Source: an uncultured Prevotella sp.
GTDB taxonomy: Bacteria; Bacteroidota; Bacteroidia; Bacteroidales; Bacteroidaceae
Direction of reading: 5' to 3'
Assembly: GCA_900543585.1 (NCBI GenBank)
Contig: UQRP01000022.1
Location: 1 to 44,214 of the forward strand
DNA: 44,214 nucleotides
Each line of letters opens with the position of its first letter. Position 1 is the first letter of the stretch. This document shows, piece by piece, positions 25,420 to 33,025 of the stretch. Under the pieces are notes generated by a model. It was not told where the DNA came from, searched no databases, and worked only from the letters and a program-made list of their open reading frames with translations. A program made the translations under genes and the position numbers.

Positions 25420-26994
25420 TCATTGTCCCTCTCTCTCTTCCTTCATGTCTATGAACTCTCCGTTGGCGTCGTAGAATTCATATTGTAGGAAGGCGAGTTT
25501 CTGCGAGGCAATGACATGTACGCCGAATCCGTATTTCATCTGCCATTTCCGCTTCAGGCTTACAATGCCTTGGTTGATATAGGCAGCAACATACGGATGT
25601 ACGTAAAGATAGAATTTGCGGATGCCTATCTTGTTTACGAGTTGGTCAATCTTTCTCTCAAGCTGGTCGGTGAACAGAATGCTGGACTTGATTTTTCCCG
25701 TGCCATTGCAGGTCGGGCATGTCTCCTCCACGTTGACGTCCATAGCCGGACGCACTCTTTGACGTGTTATCTGCATCAGTCCAAACTTGCTCAGTGGCAG
25801 AATGTTGTGGCGGGCACGGTCTTTCTGCATGTCCTTACACATGCGCTCGTAGAGCATCTGGCGGTCCTCGGCTAAGTTCATGTCTATGAAGTCGACCACG
25901 ATGATTCCTCCCATATCACGTAGTCGAAGCTGGCGTGCTAGCTCGTCGGCAGCACCTAAGTTGGTGTCTAAGGCCGTAGCTTCCTGGCCGTTTTGATTCT
26001 TTGAGCGGTTGCCGCTGTTCACATCCACGACATGCATGGCCTCGGTGTGCTCAATGATGAGGTAGGCGCCATGGGCGTAGTTCACCGTCTTGCCAAAGCT
26101 GGACTTAATCTGCTTGGTAACATTGAAGTTGTCAAAGATAGGCACCTTTCCGGAATAGAGCTTAACGATTCCTGCCTTCTCAGGGGCTATGAGTGAAACA
26201 TAATCCTTGACTTCCTTGCAGATGTCAGCGTCATTGACGAAGATGTTTTCGTAGGTGGGGTTGAAGAGGTCACGAAGCATGGCCACGGCTCTTCCTGTCT
26301 CTTCATAGACGAGTTGCGGCCTGCGTTGTGTGGTTTGGGCTTTTTTAAGGGCGCTGATCCATCTGTCGAAAAGAATCTTCAGCTCGGCGTCGAGCTCTGC
26401 TACCCTTTTCCCTTCAGCTACGGTTCTCACGATGACACCGCAGTTCTTGGGCTTGATGCTCTGGATGAGCTGTTTCAGTCGGGACCTCTCTTCTCCACTC
26501 TTAATCTTGGATGATACCGATACCTTGTCTCCAAAGGGGATGAGGACAAGGAAACGCCCGGCAAAGCTCAGCTCGGCGGTCAATCTCGGGCCTTTCGTAG
26601 AGATAGGCTCTTTGACAATCTGCACGAGGACTTCCTGTCCCACCTTCAGTGTCTGCTGTACGCTTCCGTCTTTCTGCAAGTCGGGCAGCCGTGAGGCTTT
26701 GTCGAGGGGAAAGAGCCGCTTGCGGTCACTCTCCACTTGCTTGAGGTACTTGGCGTAAGAGTTGAATTGACTTCCCAAATCAAGATAATGCAAGAAAGCA
26801 TCACGCTCATAACCAACATCCACGAAACAGGCGTTGAGGCCCGGCATGAGCTTCTTCACCTTGGCGACGTAGATGTTACCGACAGAGAAATTTGCCGTGC
26901 GGGACTCATTCTGGTATTCCACCAGGCGCTTGTCCTCAAGCAGAGCGATGGAAATCTCTTTCGGTTTGACGTCGATAATTACTTCACTTGTCAT
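25420..26994 (-). CDS. rng: Ribonuclease E/G family endoribonuclease
   Basis: Single-strand endoribonuclease for rRNA maturation and mRNA decay (524 aa, RNase G size, without the long RNase E scaffold tail). An S1 RNA-binding domain lies near residues 35-130 (SVGNIYVAKVKKLMPGLNACFVDVG). The catalytic Asp residues lie in VVDVNSGNR and IIVVDFIDM. The zinc-link CPTCNGTG is present for dimerisation. Start at the ATG at 26994. An 8-bp hairpin in the leader (27012-27032) and a terminator-like hairpin just upstream (27052-27087) leave little room for a promoter, so read-through from the HU operon is possible. Confidence 0.95.
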   Translation of the reverse strand: MTSEVIIDVKPKEISIALLEDKRLVEYQNESRTANFSVGNIYVAKVKKLMPGLNACFVDVGYERDAFLHYLDLGSQFNSYAKYLKQVESDRKRLFPLDKASRLPDLQKDGSVQQTLKVGQEVLVQIVKEPISTKGPRLTAELSFAGRFLVLIPFGDKVSVSSKIKSGEERSRLKQLIQSIKPKNCGVIVRTVAEGKRVAELDAELKILFDRWISALKKAQTTQRRPQLVYEETGRAVAMLRDLFNPTYENIFVNDADICKEVKDYVSLIAPEKAGIVKLYSGKVPIFDNFNVTKQIKSSFGKTVNYAHGAYLIIEHTEAMHVVDVNSGNRSKNQNGQEATALDTNLGAADELARQLRLRDMGGIIVVDFIDMNLAEDRQMLYERMCKDMQKDRARHNILPLSKFGLMQITRQRVRPAMDVNVEETCPTCNGTGKIKSSILFTDQLERKIDQLVNKIGIRKFYLYVHPYVAAYINQGIVSLKRKWQMKYGFGVHVIASQKLAFLQYEFYDANGEFIDMKEEREGQ

Positions 26995-27011
26995 TTCTGA
27001 TGGTGTTTAAC

Positions 27012-27032
27012 TTGTTGTCTCTTCGACAACAA
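27012..27032 (-). promoter_or_regulatory. Hairpin in the rng leader
   Basis: TTGTTGTC and GACAACAA pair around a 5-nt loop, 17 nt before the rng start codon. It is a candidate control or cleavage site in the untranslated leader. RNase E of E. coli controls its own mRNA through leader hairpins, but any parallel here is inference. Confidence 0.4.
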
Positions 27033-27051
27033 ATGTTCGTTCTGATGTAAG

Positions 27052-27087
27052 AAAAAAGGGGCACACCCTTTAAGGGCACGCCCCTTC
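27052..27087 (-). terminator. Terminator after the 29-aa ribosomal peptide gene
   Basis: Read on the minus strand, AAGGGGCGTGCCCTT pairs with AAGGGTGTGCCCCTT with little loop, followed by a run of T residues. It closes the HU-peptide transcript 20 nt after the peptide's stop codon. Confidence 0.85.
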
Positions 27088-27106
27088 TCAGAACTGTCGT
27101 TAGGGC

Positions 27107-27196
27107 TTACTTGCTCTTATGACGGTTCTTGCGCAGTCTCTTCTTACGCTTATGCGTAGCCATCTTGTGGCCTTTCTTTTTCTTACCGTTTGGCAT
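27107..27196 (-). CDS. Small basic AURKAIP1/COX24-like ribosomal peptide (29 aa)
   Basis: The frame reads MPNGKKKKGHKMATHKRKK and continues RLRKNRHKSK, 29 residues that are about half Lys and Arg. It matches the AURKAIP1/COX24 (DUF1713, mS38-like) family that is widespread in Bacteroidota and belongs to the small ribosomal subunit in mitochondria. A bacterial ribosomal location is inferred from that family. It lies 37 bp downstream of the HU gene on the same strand and just before a strong terminator, so the pair is probably one transcript. Confidence 0.85.
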   Translation of the reverse strand: MPNGKKKKGHKMATHKRKKRLRKNRHKSK

Positions 27197-27233
27197 AATA
27201 GTTAATATTAAAGTTGTTGTTTAAATGCTTTTC

Positions 27234-27515
27234 TTATTCGCCCTTCATCTCGTCGATGAAGACCTTTGCAGGTTTGAAGGCCGGGATGTCGTGAGCCTCG
27301 ATGGTGATGGTAGTGTTTTTACCGATGTCGCGGGCTGTCTTGGCAGCGCGATGCTTGATGATAAAACTACCGAAGCCACGGAGATACACATTCTCTTTCT
27401 TTTGAAGCATGCTGCTCTTTACGGTCTCCATGAAAGCTTCTACAACCACAGAGACCTCTCTCTTTTGCAAGCCGGTCTGCTCGGTAATCTCATTGATGAT
27501 ATCTGCTTTTGTCAT
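27234..27515 (-). CDS. HU-family DNA-binding protein
   Basis: Nucleoid-associated protein that bends DNA as a dimer (93 aa, family length 90-95). The N-terminal helices read TKADIINEITEQTGL. The beta-arm region has LRGFGSFIIKHRAAKTARDIGKNTTITI with the conserved FGSF and IPAFKP at the arm's end. The usual RNP at the arm is altered to ARD-IGK. It is the first gene of a short operon with the 29-aa ribosomal peptide. The promoter -7 box is at 27584-27591. Confidence 0.94.
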   Translation of the reverse strand: MTKADIINEITEQTGLQKREVSVVVEAFMETVKSSMLQKKENVYLRGFGSFIIKHRAAKTARDIGKNTTITIEAHDIPAFKPAKVFIDEMKGE

Positions 27516-27583
27516 CTTTGGTGAATATCGTTTTATTATATCTTGTTTATTGACAATGATTTATTGTCGTCTGTTTCGGGTTG

Positions 27584-27591
27584 CAAAATTA
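27584..27591 (-). promoter_or_regulatory. HU operon -7 box
   Basis: Reads TAATTTTG on the minus strand, 68 nt before the HU ATG. It is a perfect Bacteroidota -7 match. The region upstream is very A/T-rich. Confidence 0.5.
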
Positions 27592-27748
27592 CAAATTATA
27601 TCTGTGATAAGGAAAGAATAATTGTTTTTTTTTCTAATTATAAGGATTTCTTTGGGTAGAAAGGGCCTTCTCAAGCCTTTTGTCCCGCTTAGTGTGGGCT
27701 TCAAGAGGGCTTATCATTCCCTCTTTATGGCTCTTTGGTGGCTGCTGC

Positions 27749-28789
27749 TTAAAGGTTGGGCAGGCTGTCCTCGATTCGCTTCTGAATAATCTTGGTGAGA
27801 ATCTTACCTCTATGCGTCTGCTTCGAGATGTCGTCGCGGATGGTATTTAAGTCGTTGAACATCTCGCAGGCCACCGTCTGCAGGGCGTTGGGCTGCCGCG
27901 AGCTCTTGTCACCCTCGCCATTGATGACAATCTTGATGCCCTCGTGCTCGACATGTACGTCGATGTCTGCACCGGTCATTACGGGTTCGCCGTCGTAGTG
28001 GATAGGTCCCTCCTTGGCACGGTGGATATGGAGGCGCTTGGTGCGGAAAGTCTTGATACGGGAGCTCTTGTCGAGGGTCTTGCCAAACATGTCGATGGCA
28101 ATCTGCGGAGCTTCCAAGATGTCGAAAGGCTCCATGATGACCACATCCATGAGGCCGTCGTGCATGTTGGCCTGGGGAGCGATGTATGCATTGTTGCCGT
28201 ACTGAGAGGCATTGGCACACGTGATGAGGAAGGCTTTGTAGTGGTTGATGCCTTCGTCGTCTTCTACCTCGTAGGTCTCGGGCTGGTAGTTGAGTCCTTT
28301 CTCTAAGATTTGTTGTACATAGGTGATAGGGCCGCGCTTACCTGCCTCGGCAAACTTGAAACTGATAAAGGCATCGAAGCCCATGCCGCAGGTGCAGAAA
28401 AACTCATGTCCATTGATAACGCAGTAGTCGAGATCGCGTATCTGGCAGGCATTGAGAATGTCTATGCTCTTCTTAACATGCAGGGGGATAAGCAGATGAC
28501 GAGCCAGCCCGTTGCCGGATCCGCACGGGATGATGCCTAAGGCGGTGTTGGTATGCACGATACCTCGTGCCACCTCATTGACGGTACCGTCGCCGCCTAT
28601 GGCGACGACAACATCGTAGCCGTCGGCGGCAGCCTGACGAGATAGCTCTGTGGCTTGACCGGCACGCTCGGTGTTGACAATCTGGTAGGTGAACTTCTCC
28701 TTGTCCAGATATTTGTCTATGGCCTCGGGGATACGAGCCTTGCTGACGGTGCCGGATATGGGGTTGATGATGAAAAGGATTTTCTTCAT
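27749..28789 (-). CDS. YegS/BmrU/diacylglycerol-kinase-family lipid kinase
   Basis: ATP-dependent lipid kinase of the DAGK catalytic family (346 aa). The N-terminus FIINPISGT, the nucleotide loop GGDGTVNEVARGI and PCGSGNGLARHL are the three family signatures. A C-terminal beta-sandwich contains the usual IHYDGEP motif. Substrates in the family include diacylglycerol, phosphatidylglycerol and long-chain bases. It is divergent from the serine palmitoyltransferase gene, with 192 bp between the start codons, which makes a sphingoid base a possible substrate (inference). Confidence 0.92.
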   Translation of the reverse strand: MKKILFIINPISGTVSKARIPEAIDKYLDKEKFTYQIVNTERAGQATELSRQAAADGYDVVVAIGGDGTVNEVARGIVHTNTALGIIPCGSGNGLARHLLIPLHVKKSIDILNACQIRDLDYCVINGHEFFCTCGMGFDAFISFKFAEAGKRGPITYVQQILEKGLNYQPETYEVEDDEGINHYKAFLITCANASQYGNNAYIAPQANMHDGLMDVVIMEPFDILEAPQIAIDMFGKTLDKSSRIKTFRTKRLHIHRAKEGPIHYDGEPVMTGADIDVHVEHEGIKIVINGEGDKSSRQPNALQTVACEMFNDLNTIRDDISKQTHRGKILTKIIQKRIEDSLPNL

Positions 28790-28821
28790 GGCCGTTAAGC
28801 TTGGAAAAGAGTCTTATCTTG

Positions 28822-28829
28822 CAAAAATA
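28822..28829 (-). promoter_or_regulatory. -7 box of the lipid kinase gene
   Basis: TATTTTTG on the minus strand, 32 nt before the ATG at 28789. It is divergent from the box at 28925-28932. Confidence 0.4.
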
Positions 28830-28924
28830 GCTCATTTTTATTGAAAAACGTGCCCTATCCTTTGATTTTTTCATTCTTTTAGACTTTTATTGCTCGTTTT
28901 ATGCAGAAAGAGTCAACTTTTTAG

Positions 28925-28932
28925 TAACTTTG
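28925..28932 (+). promoter_or_regulatory. -7 box of the serine palmitoyltransferase gene
   Basis: TAACTTTG followed by C, 49 nt before the ATG at 28982. It lies in the shared divergent region 28790-28981. Confidence 0.5.
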
Positions 28933-28981
28933 CAGCCTAAATATTAAAACTGTAGCGTTTATCTACACCTATTTTATAAAG

Positions 28982-30169
28982 ATGGGACAGTTAACAGAAA
29001 GATACAAGAATTACCGTGTACCTCAGCAGTACATGGAAGAAGGTGTATACCCTTATTTCAGAGAGATAACCAGTAAGCAGGGCCCGGAAGTTATCATGAA
29101 TGGTCGTAAGATCCTGATGTTCGGCAGTAATGCTTACACGGGTCTTACCAACGACCAGCGTGTCATTGATGCTGGCAAGGCCGCTCTCGACAAGTATGGC
29201 TCCGGTTGTGCCGGCAGTCGTTTCCTCAATGGTACGCTTGATATTCACGTCCAGCTCGAGAAAGAGCTGGCTGCCTACGAGCACAAGGACGATGCGCTCT
29301 GCTTCTCAACAGGCTTCTCCGTCAACTCTGGCGTCATCCCCGCTATCGTCGGTCGTGGTGACTACCTTATCTGCGACGACCGTGATCATGCTTCTATCGT
29401 GGATGGCCGTCGTCTGAGCTTTGCCACACAGCTTCATTACAAGCATAACGACATGGCAGATTTGGAGCGCATCCTGGAGAAGCTTCCTCATGATGCTATC
29501 AAGCTGATTGTTGTCGACGGTGTGTTCTCTATGGAGGGAGACCTGGCGAAGCTTCCTGAGATTGTGGAGCTTAAGCATAAGTACAATTGCTCCATCATGG
29601 TCGACGAGGCTCACGGCCTTGGCGTCTTCGGTGAAGGCGGTCGCGGTGTCTGCCACCACTTCGGTCTTCAGGACGACATCGACCTTATCATGGGTACCTT
29701 CTCGAAGAGTTTGGCTTCTATCGGTGGCTTCATTGCTTCCGACTGGGATACCATCAACTATCTGCGCCACAACGCGCGTACCTATATCTTCTCTGCCAGC
29801 GATACGCCGGCAGCAACGGCATGTGCCATTGAGGCGCTGCATATCATTCAGAATGAGCCCGAGCGTCGCCAGCATCTGTGGGATGTCACCAACTATGCAC
29901 TGAAGCGTTTCAGTGAGGAAGGTTTTGAGATTGGTGAGACGGAGAGCCCTATTATCCCGCTCTATGTCCACGATGCTACGAAGACTTTCCTTGTGACGAA
30001 GTTAGCTTTCGATGCAGGTGTGTTCATCAACCCCGTTATCCCACCGGCATGTGCTCCACAGGATACCCTCGTTCGCTTTGCCCTGATGGCAACACACACC
30101 AAGGAGCAAGTAGAGCGCGGTGTGCAGGCGCTGACAAAGATTTTCAAGGAGCAGAACATCATCAAGTAA
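28982..30169 (+). CDS. Serine palmitoyltransferase (alpha-oxoamine synthase)
   Basis: PLP enzyme of 395 aa that would condense serine with a fatty acyl-CoA to 3-ketosphinganine, the first step of sphingolipid synthesis in Bacteroidota. Family motifs: NAYTGLTNDQRVIDAG, GSGCAGSRFLNGT, IMVDEAHGLGVFG, and the PLP lysine K242 in GTFSKSLASIGG. The relative KBL (2-amino-3-ketobutyrate CoA ligase) is an alternative. The overall sequence and the N-terminus YFREITSKQGPEV favour the Bacteroidota SPT group. No signal peptide is seen. It pairs divergently with a lipid kinase. Confidence 0.88.
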   Translation: MGQLTERYKNYRVPQQYMEEGVYPYFREITSKQGPEVIMNGRKILMFGSNAYTGLTNDQRVIDAGKAALDKYGSGCAGSRFLNGTLDIHVQLEKELAAYEHKDDALCFSTGFSVNSGVIPAIVGRGDYLICDDRDHASIVDGRRLSFATQLHYKHNDMADLERILEKLPHDAIKLIVVDGVFSMEGDLAKLPEIVELKHKYNCSIMVDEAHGLGVFGEGGRGVCHHFGLQDDIDLIMGTFSKSLASIGGFIASDWDTINYLRHNARTYIFSASDTPAATACAIEALHIIQNEPERRQHLWDVTNYALKRFSEEGFEIGETESPIIPLYVHDATKTFLVTKLAFDAGVFINPVIPPACAPQDTLVRFALMATHTKEQVERGVQALTKIFKEQNIIK

Positions 30170-30187
30170 ATACACATATTTATATAT

Positions 30188-30230
30188 GCAAAAGGGCAGG
30201 TCGTCTCAATGGCCTGCCCTTTTGCTTTCT
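30188..30230 (+). terminator. Terminator after the serine palmitoyltransferase gene
   Basis: GCAAAAGGGCAGG pairs with CCTGCCCTTTTGC around a short loop, followed by TTTCTTG and TTTTT. It begins 19 nt after the stop codon. Confidence 0.88.
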
Positions 30231-30247
30231 TGTTTTTAAGGTATACT

Positions 30248-30288
30248 GAAAAAACAGGCCATCAGCTCCTTGGGAGCTGACGACCTGC
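30248..30288 (-). terminator. ilvE terminator
   Basis: On the minus strand CAGGTCGTCAGCTCC pairs with GGAGCTGATGGCCTG around a tiny loop, followed by TTTTTT. It ends the ilvE transcript and sits back-to-back with the terminator at 30188-30230. Confidence 0.85.
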
Positions 30289-30314
30289 TTTCTGCTTATA
30301 GTGTTAAGGTGTTG

Positions 30315-31331
30315 TTAGTCGATGACGACGGTAGTCCAGCCGTGTTTGTCTTCGATGGTACCGTATTGTATGCCGCGGAGCGTCTCGTAGAGCTTCGTAG
30401 ACCATGGTCCCGGCTTGTCACCGTAAACATACTTCTTGCCGTTGTCGAGGTCGTCAAGCTCGGAGATAGGTGAGATGACGGCGGCCGTACCGCAGGCACC
30501 GGCTTCCTCGAAGGTCGGCAGCTCCTCTTCCGGAATCTGACGGCGCTCTACCTTCAAGCCTAAGTCCTCAGCGAGCTGCATCAGACTCTTGTTGGTGATA
30601 GAGGGCAGAATGCTGGTGCTCTTTGGGGTGACATAGGTGTTGTTCTTGATACCGAAGAAGTTGGCGGCACCGCACTCGTCGACATACTTCTTCTCTTTGG
30701 CATCGAGATAGAACTCAGAGCTGTAACCCTTCTCGGCTGCAAACATGTGGGCTCTGAGGCTGGCAGCGTAGTTGCCGCCAACTTTGTAGATACCAGTGCC
30801 TAAAGGAGCTGAGCGGTCCCACTGGCGAACGATGGCGTATTTGTTGCAAGCAAAACCTCCCTTGAAGTAAGGGCCTACCGGGGTGACGAAGATTAGAAAG
30901 AGGTAATCCTTGGAAGGATGGACACCGACCTGCGGGCTGATACCGATGAGCAGCGGACGGATATAGAGGGTGGCACCACTCTCATAAGTGGGGATATACT
31001 CCTGGTTGAGGCGTACAACCTTTTTCACCATCTCTTCAAACATCTCGGTAGGAACCTTTGGCATGACGATACCATCGCAGGTGCTCTGCAGGCGGGCGGC
31101 ATTGTCCTTGACACGGAAGATGCGAACCTTACCGTCGGGGCAGCGGTAGGCTTTCAGACCTTCGAAAGCCTCCTGACCGTAGTGCAGGCATGTGGCAGCC
31201 ATATGCATATTGATGTATTCATCGGAGCAGACCTCTATCTCGCCCCATTTGCCGTCACGGTAGTAACAACGAACGTTGTAATCGGTCTTACGATAACCGA
31301 AAGTCAAATTCCCCCAATCTAAATCTTTCAT
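30315..31331 (-). CDS. ilvE: Branched-chain amino acid aminotransferase
   Basis: PLP fold-type IV enzyme of 338 aa that makes or degrades Leu, Ile and Val with 2-oxoglutarate. Signatures: LHYGQEAFEGLKAYR, the PLP lysine in GIYKVGGNYAASL, the ECGAANFFGI loop and the late EAGACGTAAVISPI motif. The long (eukaryal-type) BCAT length is typical of Bacteroidota. It is monocistronic, with a strong promoter upstream (31371-31402) and a terminator at 30248-30288. Confidence 0.96.
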   Translation of the reverse strand: MKDLDWGNLTFGYRKTDYNVRCYYRDGKWGEIEVCSDEYINMHMAATCLHYGQEAFEGLKAYRCPDGKVRIFRVKDNAARLQSTCDGIVMPKVPTEMFEEMVKKVVRLNQEYIPTYESGATLYIRPLLIGISPQVGVHPSKDYLFLIFVTPVGPYFKGGFACNKYAIVRQWDRSAPLGTGIYKVGGNYAASLRAHMFAAEKGYSSEFYLDAKEKKYVDECGAANFFGIKNNTYVTPKSTSILPSITNKSLMQLAEDLGLKVERRQIPEEELPTFEEAGACGTAAVISPISELDDLDNGKKYVYGDKPGPWSTKLYETLRGIQYGTIEDKHGWTTVVID

Positions 31332-31370
31332 AATGCAAGAAGTTTATTGTTTGTTACTTATAATTTACTG

Positions 31371-31402
31371 CAAAATTACTAATAATAATTATAAACTGAC
31401 AA
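31371..31402 (-). promoter_or_regulatory. ilvE promoter
   Basis: On the minus strand TTG (31402-31400), a 21-nt spacer, then TAATTTTG (31378-31371), 39 nt before the ATG. It is a good Bacteroidota promoter. Confidence 0.6.
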
Positions 31403-31417
31403 TATTCTGAACTTTTT

Positions 31418-31609
31418 CTACTCCTTTTCCAGAATTTTCTTGATTTCCTCGTCGGTCTTAGTCAGTTTGTCTTTGCACAACTTGACGAGTTGCTGGGCTT
31501 TCTTCAACTCTGTGGAGAGCTCGTCGATGTCCAACTCGTTGTTCTCCAGTTTGCTGACAATGTCCTCCAACTGGTGTACAGCAGCCTCGTATTTTATCTC
31601 TTTCTCCAT
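31418..31609 (-). CDS. xseB: Exodeoxyribonuclease VII small subunit
   Basis: 63-aa helical hairpin protein that binds XseA to form the ssDNA-specific exonuclease VII. The family pattern YEAAVHQLEDIVSKLENNELDIDELSTELK is clear, as is a GKLI-like tail (LVKLCKDKLTKTDEEI). It lies 4 bp downstream of xseA on the same strand, the usual arrangement. Confidence 0.95.
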   Translation of the reverse strand: MEKEIKYEAAVHQLEDIVSKLENNELDIDELSTELKKAQQLVKLCKDKLTKTDEEIKKILEKE

Positions 31610-31613
31610 ATGG

Positions 31614-32912
31614 TTATTTTATAATTGATGTCAGCGTTCCTTTCTCCAGCCTGGTCTCTATCTCGTCTCCAGCCTTGAGCTCTGCGGCGTTGTGTACGGC
31701 TTTGCCATTATGCAGTGTGATGCTGTATCCGCGCTTGAGCAGCAGTTTTGGGTCCAGGGCCTTGAGGCGCAGGGAAATTTGTGCCAACCGGTTCTTTTCA
31801 CGCGTAAGGATACGGTCGGCGGCAGGAGCTATCTTATTGTCTAATATAATAATGTGGTGGTTGGCCTCGCTCATCTTGTCGCGCATCAGCGTGGTGAGGT
31901 TAGAAGAGATTCTGTCCAGACGTGCCTCCTGACGTTCCTTCACTAAGGAGAATAGAATGGGGATGCGCTCGGCGATGCTGTGGAAATGAGATTTCTCGGC
32001 CTCCATGCGGTGTTGCACGTAGGCGCCGATACGCTCTCTCATGGCATCGATATGCCCCCATACCTCAGCAAGGTTCTCCACAAGGAAGGCCGCTGCCGCT
32101 GTAGGCGTCTTCACACGTGTGTTGGAGACCATGTCTAAGACGCTCTCGTCTCTGTCGTGCCCGATACCCGTGATGACGGGGAGGGGAAAGTTGGCGACAT
32201 TCTCCGCCAAGGCCAGCGTGTCGAAGCCGCTCATGTCGGCCGTGGCGCCTCCACCACGGATGATGACCACGACGTCGAAGTCGTCAGCACGCTCAAAGAT
32301 GTCGTTGAGGGCTGCGATGACGGTGGGCTCCACCTGGTCGCCCTGCATGACGGCAGGGAAGAGCTCGGCATGGAAGTGGAAACCATAGTCGTTGTCTAAA
32401 AGCTGATGGCAGAAGTCGCCATAGCCGGCAGCATTCTCACTGGAGATGACGGCGACACGTTGGGCAAACATCGGAATCGTCAGCTCTTTCTGTAGGTCAA
32501 AGACACCTTCGGCCTTCAGCTGGCGGATAATCTCCAATCGCTTGCGGGCCATGTCGCCTAAAGTATAGGTGGGATCAATATCTTCCACTATCCATGAGAA
32601 GCCGAAAGCCTCATGGAAGTTGGCAGTGACAAGGAGCATAACCTTCATGCCCGGTGAGAGCTTCTGCCCTGTGGCATGCTCAAACTTTGGCTTTAGCCGT
32701 TGCCAGATGCTACGCCAACATTTTGCTGAGGCGCGGGCGACAGGGGTGGGAGAGTAGAGGTCTTTCTGAATGAGCTCCATATAGCAGTGACCTTTCACCT
32801 CACGGGCTTCGGAGACTTCCGCCTCAACCCAATAAGCACGATCCAGGCTGCTCTCGATGACGTTGCGGACCATCGAGTTGAGTTCATAAAGGGTGAGAGC
32901 GTGTTTTTCCAT
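31614..32912 (-). CDS. xseA: Exodeoxyribonuclease VII large subunit
   Basis: Catalytic subunit of exonuclease VII, which degrades single-stranded DNA from both ends in repair (432 aa). An N-terminal OB fold (about 1-100) carries the family's YWVEAEVSEAREVKGHCYMEL motif. The catalytic domain has RVAVISSENAAGYGDF, VVIIRGGGATADMSGFD, and PVITGIGHDRDESVLDMV with the GHxxDE-type active-site motif. A coiled-coil segment (about 270-370) follows. xseB follows 4 bp downstream. Confidence 0.96.
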   Translation of the reverse strand: MEKHALTLYELNSMVRNVIESSLDRAYWVEAEVSEAREVKGHCYMELIQKDLYSPTPVARASAKCWRSIWQRLKPKFEHATGQKLSPGMKVMLLVTANFHEAFGFSWIVEDIDPTYTLGDMARKRLEIIRQLKAEGVFDLQKELTIPMFAQRVAVISSENAAGYGDFCHQLLDNDYGFHFHAELFPAVMQGDQVEPTVIAALNDIFERADDFDVVVIIRGGGATADMSGFDTLALAENVANFPLPVITGIGHDRDESVLDMVSNTRVKTPTAAAAFLVENLAEVWGHIDAMRERIGAYVQHRMEAEKSHFHSIAERIPILFSLVKERQEARLDRISSNLTTLMRDKMSEANHHIIILDNKIAPAADRILTREKNRLAQISLRLKALDPKLLLKRGYSITLHNGKAVHNAAELKAGDEIETRLEKGTLTSIIK

Positions 32913-32955
32913 TGTCTTCTGTGTCTCGCTTTTGTCGCGAAGATATTATTTTCTG

Positions 32956-32987
32956 CAAAAGTAAGACGAAAATCGCTAATCCACAAA
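32956..32987 (-). promoter_or_regulatory. xseA-xseB promoter
   Basis: On the minus strand TTTG (32987-32984), a 20-nt spacer, then TACTTTTG (32963-32956). It matches the consensus and lies 43 nt before the xseA ATG. It overlaps the divergent promoter region of the MATE gene. Confidence 0.65.
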
Positions 32988-32996
32988 TAATTTTGT

Positions 32997-33004
32997 TACT
33001 TTTG
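32997..33004 (+). promoter_or_regulatory. -7 box of the MATE-purT operon
   Basis: TACTTTTG followed by C, 21 nt before the MATE ATG. It is divergent from the xseA promoter. The -33 element is not clear. Confidence 0.45.
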
Positions 33005-33025
33005 CAACATAGTTACGAATAATGT

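Noticed and set aside
27516..27748. Possible small gene or sRNA between HU and the lipid kinase
   Set aside because: Only the HU -7 box and A/T-rich DNA plus an imperfect inverted repeat (near 27664-27712) that may end the lipid kinase transcript are seen; no frame with family resemblance.
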